A stretch of 64,000 nucleotides of DNA from Arion vulgaris. Taxonomy: Eukaryota > Mollusca > Gastropoda > Stylommatophora > Arionidae. The stretch lies in NCBI GenBank assembly GCA_020796225.1, contig CM036755.1:77447772-77511771 (forward strand). The letters run 5' to 3'. This document shows, in pieces, positions 1 through 10,049 of this stretch. Under the pieces are notes generated by a model that saw nothing but the letters and a program-made list of their open reading frames with translations, ran no database searches and was not told the origin of the DNA. Each line of letters starts with the position of its first letter. Position 1 is the stretch's first letter. The translations under genes were made by a program, and so were the position numbers.

Positions 1-2
1 GA

Positions 3-163
3 TACAACGGGTTCAAGAAAGAAGGACGACCTAAGGAGACCCTGAAACGAACTTTGCTGAGAGAGGCAAGAAATATCGGTCTCAGTTCCATGGATGAGAT
101 TGAGCGAGTTGCCCAGGATAGAGCAGTACGGAGAAATTACTTGCAGGCCCTATGTAACGTTTA
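3..163 (+). mobile_element. LINE 3' end (family A), C-terminal reverse-transcriptase tail
   Basis: The frame starting at base 3 reads about 53 residues to a TAA at 162 and contains KKEGRPKETLKRTLLREA and later VAQDRAVRRNYLQALC. This is the basic GRPKxTxxRT...AQDRxxWR tail seen at the C-terminus of many invertebrate non-LTR retrotransposon polyproteins. The sequence just after the stop (AACGGTACGA) recurs on the minus strand at about 15400 and 48920, so all three are the same family. The copy is cut by the window edge, so its 5' extent is unknown. A TA microsatellite (about 178-190) follows. Confidence 0.75.
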
Positions 164-420
164 ACGGTACGAAACGATATATATATATATAATACTGTCA
201 AATAGTAAAAAGTCTGATGATCAAGTTTATAAATATAGATACATCAGATAGTAGAATTTGGACATCTGCAAATAATTATGTCATATCAGATGTCAATGTA
301 TTTGCTAGTTACATGTGTTATACGTGTAACTTTAATATCACAATTTCTCTTTATCATAGTATAATATAAATAGTTGAGCTGTTTATTAGTGTTTCTCTTG
401 AATGAAAGTAAAATACATGG

Positions 421-632
421 CAAACAAGTACATAGACAAGTACATAGACAAACACGTACATAGACAAACAAGTACATAGACAAACAAGTACATAGACAAA
501 CAAGTACATAGACAAACAAGTACATAGACAAACAAGTACATAGACAAACAAGTACATAGACAAACAAGTACATAGACAAACAAGTACATAGACAAACAAG
601 TACATAGACAAACAAGTACATAGACAAACAAG
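421..632. repeat. Minisatellite, 16-bp unit
   Basis: About 13 copies of a 16-bp unit (TACATAGACAAACAAG) in near-perfect tandem. Sixteen is not a multiple of three, so all frames on one strand read the same Cys/Leu/Tyr-rich periodic peptide; those open frames are artefacts. Confidence 0.95.
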
Positions 633-723
633 TATAAGAGACTTTGAGGGAAGATGTCACAGAAGAATTCGAGATTCTTTAGGATCAAAGAAAAATATAA
701 TACTGAAATCGCCCGACGTACAA

Positions 724-2950
724 GCATCAACAATATCAAGGAGGAAATGAAAAGGAAGGAATAAAAGTTGTTGGAACATACATTAAGAAACAATATCAAG
801 GAGGAAATGAAAAGGAAGGAATAAAAGTTGTTGGAACATATATTAAGAAACAATATCAAGGAGGAAATGAAAAGGAGGGAATGAAAGTTGTTGGAACATA
901 CATTAAGAAACAATATAAAGGAGGAAATGAAAAGGAGGAATGAAAGTTGTTGGAACATATATTAAGAAACAATATCAAGGAGGAAATGAAAAGGAAGGAA
1001 TGAAAGTTGTTGGAACATATATTAAGAAACAATATCAAGGAGGAAATGAAAAGGAGGAATGAAAGTTGTTGGAACATACATTAGAACAATATCAAGGAGA
1101 AAATGAAAAGGAAGGAATAAAAGTTGTTGGAACATACATTAAGAAACAATATCAAGGAGAAAATGAAAAGGAAGGAATGAAAGTTGTTGGAACATATATT
1201 AAGAAACAATATCAAGGAGGAAATGAAAAGGAAAGAATAAAAGTTGTTGGAACATACATTAAGTAACAATATCAAGGAGGAAATGAAAAGGAAGGAATAA
1301 AAGTTGTTGGAACATACATTAAGAAACAATATCAAGGAGGAAATGAAAAGGAAGGAATAAAAGTTGTTGGAACATACATTAAGAAACAATATCAAGGAGA
1401 AAAATAAAAGGAGGAATAAAAGTTGTTGGAACATATATTAAAAACAATATCTAGGAGGAAATGAAAAGGAAGGAATAAAATTGTTAACATACATTCAGAG
1501 AAACAATATCAAGGAGGAAATGAAAAAGGAGGGAATGAAAGTTGTTGGAACATGACATTATAAAACAATATCAAGAGAAAATGAAAGGAGAGGAATAAAG
1601 TTGTTGGAACATACATTAAGTAACAATATCAGGAGGAAATGAAAAGCAAGGAATAAAAGTTGTATTGAACTACATTAAAACAATATCAAAAGAAATGAAA
1701 AAAGGGAAATAAAAGTTGTTGGAACATACATTAGAAACATATCAAGAAAATGAAAAGGAAGAATAAAAGTTTTGGAACATACATTAGAACAATATCAAGG
1801 AAAATAAAGGAAGGAATAAAAGTTGTTGGAACATACATTAGAAAACAATATCAAGAAGAAAATGAAAAAGAAGAACAAAAGTATTGGAACATATAATAGA
1901 AAACAATATAGAAAAAAATGAAAAGGAAGGAATAAAGTTGATTGGAACATACATTAGAAACAATATCAGGAAAAGAAAAGGAAGGAATAAAGTTGTTGGA
2001 CATACATTAAGTAACAATATCAAGGAGGAAATGAAAAGGAAGGAATAAAAGTTGTTGGAACATACATTAAGAAACAATATCAAAGAGAAAATGAAAAGGA
2101 AGGAATAAAAGTTGTTGGAACATACATTAAGAAACAATATCAAGGAGAAATGAAAAGGAAGGAATAAAGTTGTTGGAACATACATTAAGAAACAATATCA
2201 AAGAGGAATGAAAAGGAAGGAATAAAAGTTGTTGGAACATACATTAAGAAACAATATCAAGGAGAAAATGAAAAGGAGGAATAAAAGTTGTTGGAACTAT
2301 AATTAAGAACAATATCAAGGAGGAAATGAAAAGGAAGGAATAAAGTTGTTGGAACATACATTAGAAACAATATCAAGAGGAAATGAAAGGGAAAGGAATG
2401 AAAGTTGTTGGAACATACATTAAGAAACAATATCAAAGAGAAATGAAAAGGAGGAATAAAAGTTGTTGGAACATACATTAAGTAACAATATCAAAGAGGA
2501 AATGAAAAGGAAGGAATAAAAGTTGTTGGAACATACATTAAAAAACAATATCAAAGAGAAAATGAAAAGGAAGGAATAAAAGTTGTTGGAACATACATTA
2601 AGAAACAATATCAAGGAGAAAATGAAAAGGAGGAATAAAGTTGTTGGAACATACATTAAGAACAATATCAAGAGAAATGAAAAGGAAGGAATAAAAGTTG
2701 TTGGAACATACATTAAGTAACAATATCAAGGAGGAAATGAAAAGGAAGGAATAAAAGTTGTTGGAACATACATTAAGAAACAATATCAAGGAGGAAATGA
2801 AAAGGAGGAATGAAAGTTGTTGGAACATACATTAAGAACAATATCAAGAGAAAATGAAAAGGAGGGAATGAAAGTTGTTGGAACATACATTAAGAAACAA
2901 TATAAAAGAGAAATGAAAAGGAGAGGATGGAAATAATTGGAACATATATT
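724..2950. repeat. Satellite array, 60-bp unit
   Basis: About 37 tandem copies of a 60-bp unit beginning AAGAAACAATATCAAGGAGG and ending GTTGTTGGAACATACATT. Units before about 1430 and after about 2480 are nearly uniform, while those in the middle carry many one- to four-base deletions. Sixty is a multiple of three, so short periodic open frames (KKQYQGGNEKEG... on +, Phe/Leu/Ser/Asn-rich on -) appear; none looks like a gene. The array abuts a LINE tail at 2955. Confidence 0.95.
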
Positions 2951-2954
2951 AAGA

Positions 2955-3185
2955 ATTCAAAAAACCAGACACCAACTTGGGGTTTTGAAATGAGATCCGA
3001 GCGGCAAGAGGGCTAGTGGAAGACCCAAAGAGGCATGAAGACGAACTGTAGACAGAGAAAGAGAAGAGACGGGAAAGACCTGGAATTAACTCAGCTGTCT
3101 TTGCTCAAGACAGATTTGGTTGGAGGAATGTATGAATGTCTTATATCTCAAGCGGAGTTAGGAGAAGAAGAAGAAGAAGAAGACA
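2955..3185 (+). mobile_element. LINE 3' fragment with GAA tail
   Basis: With one frameshift the + strand reads a degraded RQ..TW segment, then GKRASGRPKEA, RRTVDREREETGKTWN, and finally a GAAGAA run (about 3162-3183). This is the order of a non-LTR retrotransposon C-terminus and 3' tail. The 5' part is missing and is replaced by the 60-bp array. Confidence 0.65.
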
Positions 3186-3605
3186 GAAGAATGTAAAATA
3201 AAACGATTACTCTGTGAATGTATCTGTGGCTGTGACAAGTGCAAGAAATATACACATGAAGGACACAATTTTACAATTATATGAGGACACGGTAATGGAT
3301 GGAAGGGATGTGATTCAATGACAGAATCTGAGAAGATATATTACCTCTATCGAACATGCGATATCAATATTTCTTGATTTTCCCCAACACCCCCACAGTC
3401 AATTTCTCCATCACCACCACCACCCAGCACCACACAACAATAAGTCTCCTCCACAGTTTCTAGTCACAATAAGAATCGAACTCCTTGCATTGATTTATCT
3501 GATCGATTTGTCAACATTCATCTTCCAATCAGTGATTGGTTTTCACCCCCTATTTGTTTACATGCCATCCACGCTATAGATCTTGGACATATTAAGAAAT
3601 GCGAA
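3186..3605. other. No gene seen; AT-rich unique sequence
   Basis: Apart from a CCACCACCA-rich patch near 3410-3430, I see no coding potential, repeat or element ends here. Confidence 0.5.
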
Positions 3606-3635
3606 CAAACCGTACGTGTCTATGTGCATGTTTAT

Positions 3636-3735
3636 GTGTGTGTATGAGCATGCTAATGTGTGTGTATGAGCATGCTAATGTGTGTGTATGAGCATGCTAA
3701 TGTGTGTGTATGAGCATGCGAATGTGCGTGTATGT
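3636..3735. repeat. Short minisatellite, 20-bp unit
   Basis: Four to five copies of TGTGTGTATGAGCATGCTAA, breaking down into TG-rich sequence at both ends. Confidence 0.9.
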
Positions 3736-3845
3736 ATGTGTGTTGTTTAGAAGAATAAAAAAAAGTGTAACCACTTGTTGAAGTGTACTTAATAGAAATG
3801 TTTTTAGACTGTATTTCATACATTTAAAATTACCTAAATTTGTTC

Positions 3846-4672
3846 TCTCTTCTTCTTCTCTTCCACCATTTACTTCTTTATAGAAGTGTTGGGGTGAAAC
3901 GTAGTGATCTTGTGTGTGCTTGTTTCTTCTCTTCCACCATTTGACTTCTTTATAGAAGTGTTGGGGTGAAACGTAGTGATCTTGTGTGTGCTTGTCTTCT
4001 TCTCTTCCACCATTTACTTCTTTATTAAAGTGTTGGGGTGAAACGTAGTGATCTTGTGTGTGCTTGTTCTTCTCTTCCATCATTTACTTCTTTATAGAAG
4101 TGTTGGGGTGAAACGTAGTGATCTTCTTTTGTTGTTCTTCTCTTCTGACTTCTTATGTGTTGGGTGAAACATAGTGTGTGCGTTTTTCTTCATTTATTTC
4201 TTTATAGAAGTGTTGGGGTGAAACGTAGTGATCTTGTGTGTGCTTGTTCTTCTCTTCCACCATTTACTTCTTTATAGAAGTGTTGGGGTGAAACGTAGTG
4301 ATCTTGTGTGTGCTTGTTTTCTTCTCTTCCACCATTTACTTCTTTATAGAAGTGTTGGAGGTGAAACGTAGTGATCTTGTGTGTTGCTTGTTCTTCTCTT
4401 CCACCATTTACTTCTTTATAGAAGTGTTGGGGTGAAACGTAGTGATCTTGTGTGTGCTTGTTCTTCTCTTCCACCATGACTTCTTTATAGAAGTGTTGGG
4501 AGTGAAACGTAGTGATCTTGTGTGTGCTTGTTTTCTTCTCTTCCACCATTTACTTCTTTATAGAAGTGTTGGGGTGAAACGTAGTGATCTTGTGTTTGCT
4601 TGTTCTTCTCTTCCACCATTTACTTCTTTATAGAAGTGTTGGGGTGAAACGTAGTGATCTTGTGTGTTTAAG
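3846..4672 (-). repeat. 70-bp tandem array formed from a LINE 3' terminus
   Basis: About 12 units of roughly 69-70 bp. Read on the minus strand, each starts ACACAAGATCACTACG and ends in a GAAGAGAAGAAC run, and encodes TQDHYVSPQHFYKEVNGGRE. The unit nearest 4672 is continuous with the coding end of the minus-strand LINE at 4672-4995 (...SLQSALNTQD). The far end (about 3848-3860) closes with a GAA-rich tail. The array therefore looks like an internal amplification of the last 70 bp of that LINE. A palindrome (CTTCTATAAAGAAG) lies in each unit. Confidence 0.85.
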
Positions 4673-4995
4673 GCACTTTGTAAGCTGATATTCATGTTCG
4701 TAAGACTGTTCTTCATGCCGTCGCTCCATCTTTTGCGTGGTCTTCCTCGTGCTTTGTACTCGTTATACTTTTTCTGTTTGGCTCTCTGTGGTAGGCGATA
4801 CCAGGGCATTCTTGTGAGAGGTCCAAACCATTTAACCTGTTGTTCTTTTATGAATTGCATGACTGGTTCTTGTTTTCTCCTGTCAACAACTGGTTCGTGT
4901 TTTCAATCCAGTCTTCTCCTGATTTCTTCATTTCTAATTTTGTCTCTTATTGTCACACCTGCAGCTCTTCTAAGACACCTTATCAAGAAGGAAAT
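4672..4995 (-). mobile_element. LINE reverse-transcriptase C-terminal fragment
   Basis: The minus strand reads RCLRRAAGVTIRDKIRNEEI, then QFIKEQQVKWFGPLTRM, then ARGRPRKRWSDGMKNSL with a short spacer. This is the conserved C-terminal region following the RT domain of non-LTR retrotransposons, related to the copies at 15429-16115 and 16406-16850. It is 5'-truncated near 4995, where the sequence becomes unrelated and CA-rich. The 3' end runs directly into the 70-bp array. Confidence 0.8.
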
Positions 4996-5199
4996 GAAAA
5001 CAAAGGAAATTTGTTTTGTGAACATTGCAAATATTGATCTATGGCCATGATCTCTTAAACAAACATCCGAAGAGACAAGCATAGATACACACTTGCCAAT
5101 AACACACATAGATCCAAACAACCCACCATGTACACGAACACATGTATAAATAGACATACATGACATATACACACAAATGCAGGTACACACAACCAAGTG

Positions 5200-5640
5200 A
5201 TATGCCTGTCGACGTAGGTGATCACGTCTCTGCACAACTCTCTCTCTCCCTAGGGCAGTTAATCAGATCTGACGTCAATCTTTTATCGAATCACGAAGTC
5301 ATATCATTCAACATCTTCTCCATTTGTCTTCCACGATCTCTCCTTCAATTATTTTACCCGTTGTCATCAAATGTTTCCAACCGCCTCCTCGCATTATATG
5401 CTCGAAGACATTGACTGTCTGATTCATTTTCTTTCTTGATCAGATTTCTTTGTATGACATTTGAAACTTCATCATTTGATTTTTGTTTCACTGTTCGTAA
5501 AATTTTCAGCATTATTCTATAAAGCAACATCTCTGTGGCTTCCAGCGCAATTATTGATTGTTTGTTTATTGTCCATGATTCGCTGCAACACATAAGTATT
5601 GGTACAATAGAGTACTGGATTATTATTTTCCTTAGTGTCG
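5200..5640 (-). mobile_element. LINE RT C-terminal fragment, degraded
   Basis: The minus strand reads CSESWTINKQSIIALEATEM, then YRIMLKILR, and after a frameshift HIMR...LMTTGKIIEG. This matches the ESWTxxK...ExxxxRxxLxI...HxMR...TGKIEGKR pattern of a non-LTR RT tail. Frameshifts and stops mark it as dead. Confidence 0.65.
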
Positions 5641-5708
5641 TTGGTCATGAATTCACGCACAGTTTAATTTTTATTTTCATAACAGCTGCTTGTGCACAAC
5701 CGAACAGA

Positions 5709-6160
5709 TCTACTGTCCTGGACATTTGGGTGTTCACGACAGCAAGTGAGCGGACAGGCTTGCATCGACAGCATCTACTTCTTCTTCTTTGCGTTCGTAC
5801 TTTACGACCAATTTTAATCACTCTTTGTGATATGTTTGATCTTTGCCAAGAACGTATATACGTTGCACATTGGTTTGGAGGCCCCTAAATGCATAGACTT
5901 CTACACGTTTAGGACATGTGCATCCGATTTTAGCCAAACCTCCTTAGTCGCCTCTTACGACATGCATGGCAGGTAACAATGGTTCTATTCTTTACACCCA
6001 AATTTGGGCCCCGGTAACCACTCGGGCGATCGAAAACATCGATTGTTGTTGAGTTTAGGGGAATTAGTGTGATATTCTTCAGTCTATTGGTGACCTACTG
6101 TTGGATGAGGACACTAACATTGACGTTAAATTAATACATCGATTTAAGGAGTTTGGAAGT
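5709..6160 (+). pseudogene. RNase H-bearing LINE fragment split by a SINE
   Basis: Bases 5709-5775 match, with damage, the segment encoding YCPGHAGVYGNERADRLAS in the RNase H fragment at 10176-10702. Bases 6041-6160 continue that similarity (ATCGATTGTTG..., then GTTGGATGAGGACACTAA) as if nothing intervened. The 255 bases between are a SINE on the minus strand. The acidic residue and basic tail of the RNase H motif are broken by frameshifts. Confidence 0.65.
5776..6030 (-). mobile_element. SINE-like retroposon (family S1), inserted in an RNase H LINE
   Basis: Minus-strand head is ATCGCCCGAGTGGTTACCGG, loosely resembling a tRNA box A. A conserved block GCATGTCGTAAGAGGCGACT follows, and the tail is AAGAAGAAGAAGTA. 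The flanking sequences CGACAGCATC (5766-5775) and CGAAAACATC (6031-6040) match at 8 of 10 bases and fit a decayed TSD. Other copies are at 54602-54868 (+) and 62575-62870 (-). Confidence 0.7.
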
Positions 6161-6540
6161 ATTTTTGTAATAGTAGAGCTGAATACTTGAAGGGGGAGAG
6201 AGGGGTGTGTTTCCCGTGCAAATATACAAAATTTAGAGAGAGAGAGAAAGAGATAGATAAGAGCATTTTTCTTAGCAATAATTATAGCACAAACTATAAA
6301 CAAACAAATTAGTAAGAGCCCTAGCGACGTCACAGTCCCACACTTAAACACATACATGATTAGTTGTCGATGGCGAAATAAAACGTTCTGCCAGAACTAG
6401 ACTGGGTGGTACGCGGGCCGTAGCTGAGGCTTATATCGAAAGTTCTCCACAGACAGAACAATACATTTTATTTGTTCTAGACTGCGATTGTCACAACACG
6501 AACTATTTACTATGCGGTGTTGTTATGTTATTTATGACAG
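6161..6540. other. No gene seen; possible continuation of LINE debris
   Basis: Includes an AGAG-rich stretch (about 6195-6260). No clear frame or element end is visible. Confidence 0.4.
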
Positions 6541-6552
6541 TTAAAATGGTAC

Positions 6553-6705
6553 TGTCCAATCTGCGTTAGAATATGTAGTTATTACAATCCGCGTTAGAAT
6601 AGTTAAGTTATTAGCAATCTGCGTTAGAATATATAGGTATGAGTTTTACAATCTGCGTTAGAATATGTAGTTTTACAATCTGCGTTAGAATATGTAGTTA
6701 TTACA
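6553..6705. repeat. Minisatellite, about 28-bp unit
   Basis: Five to six imperfect copies of a unit containing CAATCTGCGTTAGAATATGT, with variable spacer length. Confidence 0.9.
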
Positions 6706-6709
6706 ATCA

Positions 6710-7028
6710 ATATTAACTACACGTAGTTTTTAGACTATTTACGGTTTCTTACACAAGTGTGTCCTATAACTAGTGTGTTCTATAGTTTGATAACATTATT
6801 TCACACTGCAGTTGGTTGACGTGTAACGTAGTAACATTTGTAAACAATAATGAAGATATCAAACCGTTTTGTATTTACATTTTATTATATTCTTTGGAAG
6901 TTAATGAGTAAAAACTAGAATGTCATAATCTATCTGTATTACTTTTAATTAGCACGTTTTCACATAATATTTATATACATATTTATAGTAGCAGAATATT
7001 ATTTGATTCATTACAAATTGTATTTGTG
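6710..7028. other. No gene seen; AT-rich spacer
   Basis: Unique AT-rich sequence between two minisatellites; no element recognised. Confidence 0.5.
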
Positions 7029-7345
7029 TGTGTTCAAATCGTAGTTAGAGTGACTGTGTTCAAATCGTAGTTAGAGTCCACTGTATTAAAATCGTAGTTA
7101 GAGTCACTGTGTTCAAATCGTAGTTAGAGTCACTGTGTAAAAATCGTAGTTAGACCGACTGTGTTCAAATCGTAGTTAGAGCGACTATGTTCAAATCGTA
7201 GTTACAGCGACTGTGTTCAAATCGTAGTTAGAGTGACTGTATTCAAATCGTAGTTAGAACGACTGTGTTCAAATAGTAGTTAGAGCGACTATATTCAAAT
7301 CGTAGTTAGAGTGACTATGTTCAAATCACAGTCAGAACGACCGTG
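7029..7345. repeat. Minisatellite, about 26-bp unit
   Basis: About 12 copies of a unit containing GTTCAAATCGTAGTTAGAG followed by YGACTGT, with point variation but almost constant length. Confidence 0.93.
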
Positions 7346-7362
7346 TGATGTGTGTTAATAAC

Positions 7363-8055
7363 CATTTTATAGCGGCCGTGTAGATCATATAGCGAGTAGA
7401 ATAACAGTGAGTTCATATTACATTTTATAGCGGCCGTGTAGATCATATAGCGAGTAGAATAACAGTGAGTTCATACTACATTTTATAGCGGCCGTGTAGA
7501 TCATATAGTGAGTAGAATAACAGTGAGTTCATACTACATTTTATAGCGGCCGTGTAGATCATATAGTGAGTAGAATAACAGTGAGTTCATACTACATTTT
7601 ATAGCGGCCGTGTAGATCATATAGTGAGTAGAATAACAGTGAGTTCATACTACATTTTATAGCAGCCGTGTAGATCATATAGTGAGTAGAATAAAGTTGA
7701 GTTCATACTACATTTTATTGCGTGTAGATCATATAGCGAGTAGAATAACAGTGAGTTCATACTACATTTTATAGCGGCCGTGTAGATCATAGTAGTAGAA
7801 TAACAGTGAGTTCATACTACATTTTATAGCGGCCGTGTAGATCATATAGTGAGTAGAATAACAGTGAGTTCATACTACATTTTATAGCGGCCGTGTAGAT
7901 CATATAGTGAGTAGAATAACAGTGAGTTCATACTACATTTTATAGCGGCCGTGTAGATCATATAGTGAGTAGAATAACAGTGAGTTCATACTACATTTTA
8001 TAGCGGCCGTGTAGATCATATAGCGAGTAGAATAACAGTGAGTTCATACTACATT
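7363..8055. repeat. 58-bp tandem array just upstream of the DCX gene
   Basis: About 12 copies of a 58-bp unit starting TTTTATAGCGGCCGTGTAGA and ending TGAGTTCATACTACA. Most differ only at CGAG versus TGAG near the middle; two are internally deleted. The array ends about 195 bp before the DCX start codon, so it lies in the promoter or 5' UTR zone. Confidence 0.95.
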
Positions 8056-8250
8056 TAGAACGATCGTCTGCTGATCATACAACTACATCTGCTATGGGAC
8101 ACGTGCAGTTTGCCTAATATTTAATATATTCTCCGTCTGTGAGCATCTTTTTTCTTTAAAGTTTCCAGAATACATTGTAACTTTGAGACATAACTGTCCG
8201 CTGTTGACCAATCGCACGTAGACGACACGTTGGCAACATCTGAACCAACA
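8056..8250 (+). promoter_or_regulatory. Presumed 5' UTR or promoter of the DCX gene
   Basis: Lies between the 58-bp array and the first ATG. In the DCX frame a TAA (8191-8193) closes the reading frame upstream, so translation cannot start earlier in this exon. A pyrimidine-rich run ending TTTCCAG (to 8168) could be a splice acceptor joining an upstream non-coding exon. A CCAAT is at 8208. I see no convincing TATA box, and the transcription start cannot be placed. Confidence 0.3.
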
Positions 8251-8564
8251 ATGGCATCTTACAATGAACGAATGGAGGAGCTTCCCCCGATTTGGAGAAA
8301 AAACAAAGTTGAAAAGGGAATTAATCTCAAGGTCTTCAGAAATGGCGATGATACATTCCCTGGTAAGCAGGTCACCCTAAATAAAAGACAGTTCCGTACG
8401 TTTGAGTCTTGGTTAGCAGAACTGTCTAACTCTATGCACTTAAGAAGTGGTGCTATCTGGCGCGTGTATACACCGACCAAAGGAACTAGAAAAGACAACT
8501 TTAACGATCTTGAAGAGGGACAGTCTCTGGTTGTAGCTGGTCAAGAAAGATTCAAGCCACTTAG
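8251..8564 (+). CDS. Doublecortin-domain protein, coding exon 1
   Basis: ATG at 8251 sits in a good Kozak context (ACAATGG) with an in-frame TAA upstream at 8191. The exon encodes 104 residues plus two bases and ends at a GTAAAG donor. Residues about 24-104 form a doublecortin (DCX) domain: LKVFRNGD (26-33), FPGKQ, FRTFESWLAEL (48-58), a Gly then WRVYTPTKG (70-78), and FNDLEEGQSLVVAGQERFK (84-102). DCX domains are ubiquitin-like folds that bind microtubules or act as scaffolds. The ...VAGQERFKPLRY ending resembles the DCDC2 group, which I infer rather than show. The domain is completed by the first residues of exon 2. No signal peptide or membrane segment is seen. Further exons are needed to tell a one-domain from a tandem-domain member. 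Confidence 0.9.
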
Positions 8565-8697
8565 GTAAAGATTGTGTAGTATTTGTGTTTGTTTGGTCTG
8601 GCTTTAAATAAGTTAGATTCATAGATTATATTTTTTTTAAATTAGATTTAACTATGCATGTCTTCCTGTCATCTTCGCTATTTTTATTTCTTTCATA

Positions 8698-9020
8698 TCT
8701 TCTCTAGTTATGATGTTGAATATATGGATATTTCTTTTAATGTCTTTTCTATTTATGATGTTGAATATGTGGATATTTCTTTTCATATCTTCTCTAGTTA
8801 TGATGTTGAATATGTGGATATTTCTTTTCATATCTTCTCTAGTTATGATGTTGAATATGTGGATATTTCTTTTCATATCTTCTATTTATGATGTTGAATA
8901 TTGGATATTTCTTCATATCTTCATTTATATGTAATATGGATATTTCATATCTTCTCTAGTTATGATGTTGAATATGTGGATATTTTTTCATATCTTCATT
9001 TAGATGTTAATATGGGGATA
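8698..9020. repeat. 45-bp minisatellite in DCX intron 1
   Basis: Seven copies of a 45-bp unit built around TATGATGTTGAATATGTGGA and CATATCTTCTCTAGT, starting about 130 bp after the exon 1 donor. The last copies are shortened. Forty-five is a multiple of three, so a periodic peptide frame appears on both strands; not a gene. Confidence 0.93.
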
Positions 9021-9295
9021 TTTGTAGATGCATAGTTTGTGATTGACTCAATTTCTCATTTTATGAGGAACTGTTTGTCGTCAATCAACTCATTGCTTTC
9101 TTCTTATTCTTTTGTGCTCTTTCTTCCACCACGTTAGAACCCTCGCCATGTGGCCTGCATCAGGTTTTTGGTCAAACAAAAACGTTGTGGTACGTTGTTT
9201 TTTCTAGCCTAGAGGGTTATCCCAACAGAGGGCGATATTTGCACCTTTCGAGCCCAGCTGATCCGGGTTTCAGCATCAACTAAATGTATGTCTTC
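9021..9295. other. Unassigned sequence, possibly old transposon debris
   Basis: A GC-richer patch (about 9130-9280, including CCCAACAGAGGGCGATATTT) looks unlike its AT-rich surroundings, but I cannot assign it to a family. Confidence 0.3.
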
Positions 9296-9303
9296 GTCTA
9301 CAT

Positions 9304-9755
9304 CATAGATGCCTAAACATTTTCGGCCCACCGCCCACTTTGTACAACATGACCTTTGTAACGCCCCCCTCCCCATTATAACAGTTTGTCAAGTCCCCCT
9401 TCCACATATATATACATGCTCTATTTTCTCTTTGACATAGACAATTGATATATATTTCTGTAATACATGGTCAATTTTCAAATGATTATATGCATGAAAT
9501 ATAAAATTGGTGAAAAAATGAATTATGTAAGAAGGGCATAAGATGAATTAAAATGAAGAATTCAAATTTGAAAAGATTTTTCAATTACAAAATCACGAAC
9601 ATAATTTATTTTAAAATATTTATTATTAATTTCTTCTTTAAGGAACCACCGACCCCTAATCGCCTGAACATCACCCAAATTCTTCTGAACCAACTACCGC
9701 CCCTAGAACGCTTCAGCGCCACCGGGGTCGGTACCGCCCACTTTGGGAAACGCTG
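9304..9755 (+). mobile_element. Non-autonomous hAT-type DNA transposon, copy 1
   Basis: The element is flanked by a perfect 8-bp duplication GTCTACAT (9296-9303 and 9756-9763), the TSD length of the hAT superfamily. The left end starts CATAGATGCCTAAAC and the right end finishes TTTGGGAAACGCTG, imperfect inverted repeats of each other. CCGCCCACTTTG occurs near both ends in the same sense. At 452 bp it has no transposase. Its body matches the copy at 57893-58306 in reverse orientation (for example the stretch around GCTCTATTTTC and TTTGACATAG). Confidence 0.85.
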
Positions 9756-10049
9756 GTCTACATCGTCTGCCAGAAAATAGATGATGTAGACAGTGCTTCA
9801 TTAATCAATACACAACTGGAACTGTCAGTCACCGTATTCTGACGGGTATACTGAAAATGAGATCGGAGGACATGTCCGGCTTGTGTCATGCATCTAATTA
9901 CTAATTAATTAACTGTAGGTCTTACTATATGTTCACTATTTCTTTCTATTTTATCTTACGTACTATGTATCTGCTACATTTTCTTGTTTCTTTATTGCAC
10001 TCTCAGCTGGTTAGGTATGATGTGTCGTTATTTTCGAGCTGTACCGAAT

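Noticed and set aside
1066..1266. Possible small basic protein KKQYQGGNEKEGIKVVGTYI repeats
   Set aside because: Direct translation of the 60-bp satellite; the neighbouring units break the frame.
8259..8498. Minus-strand frame opposite DCX exon 1
   Set aside because: Shadow of the DCX exon; no domain or independent support.
8265..8600. Start of the DCX protein at the upstream TTG (8230)
   Set aside because: ATG at 8251 has a much better Kozak context, and non-ATG initiation would need evidence.
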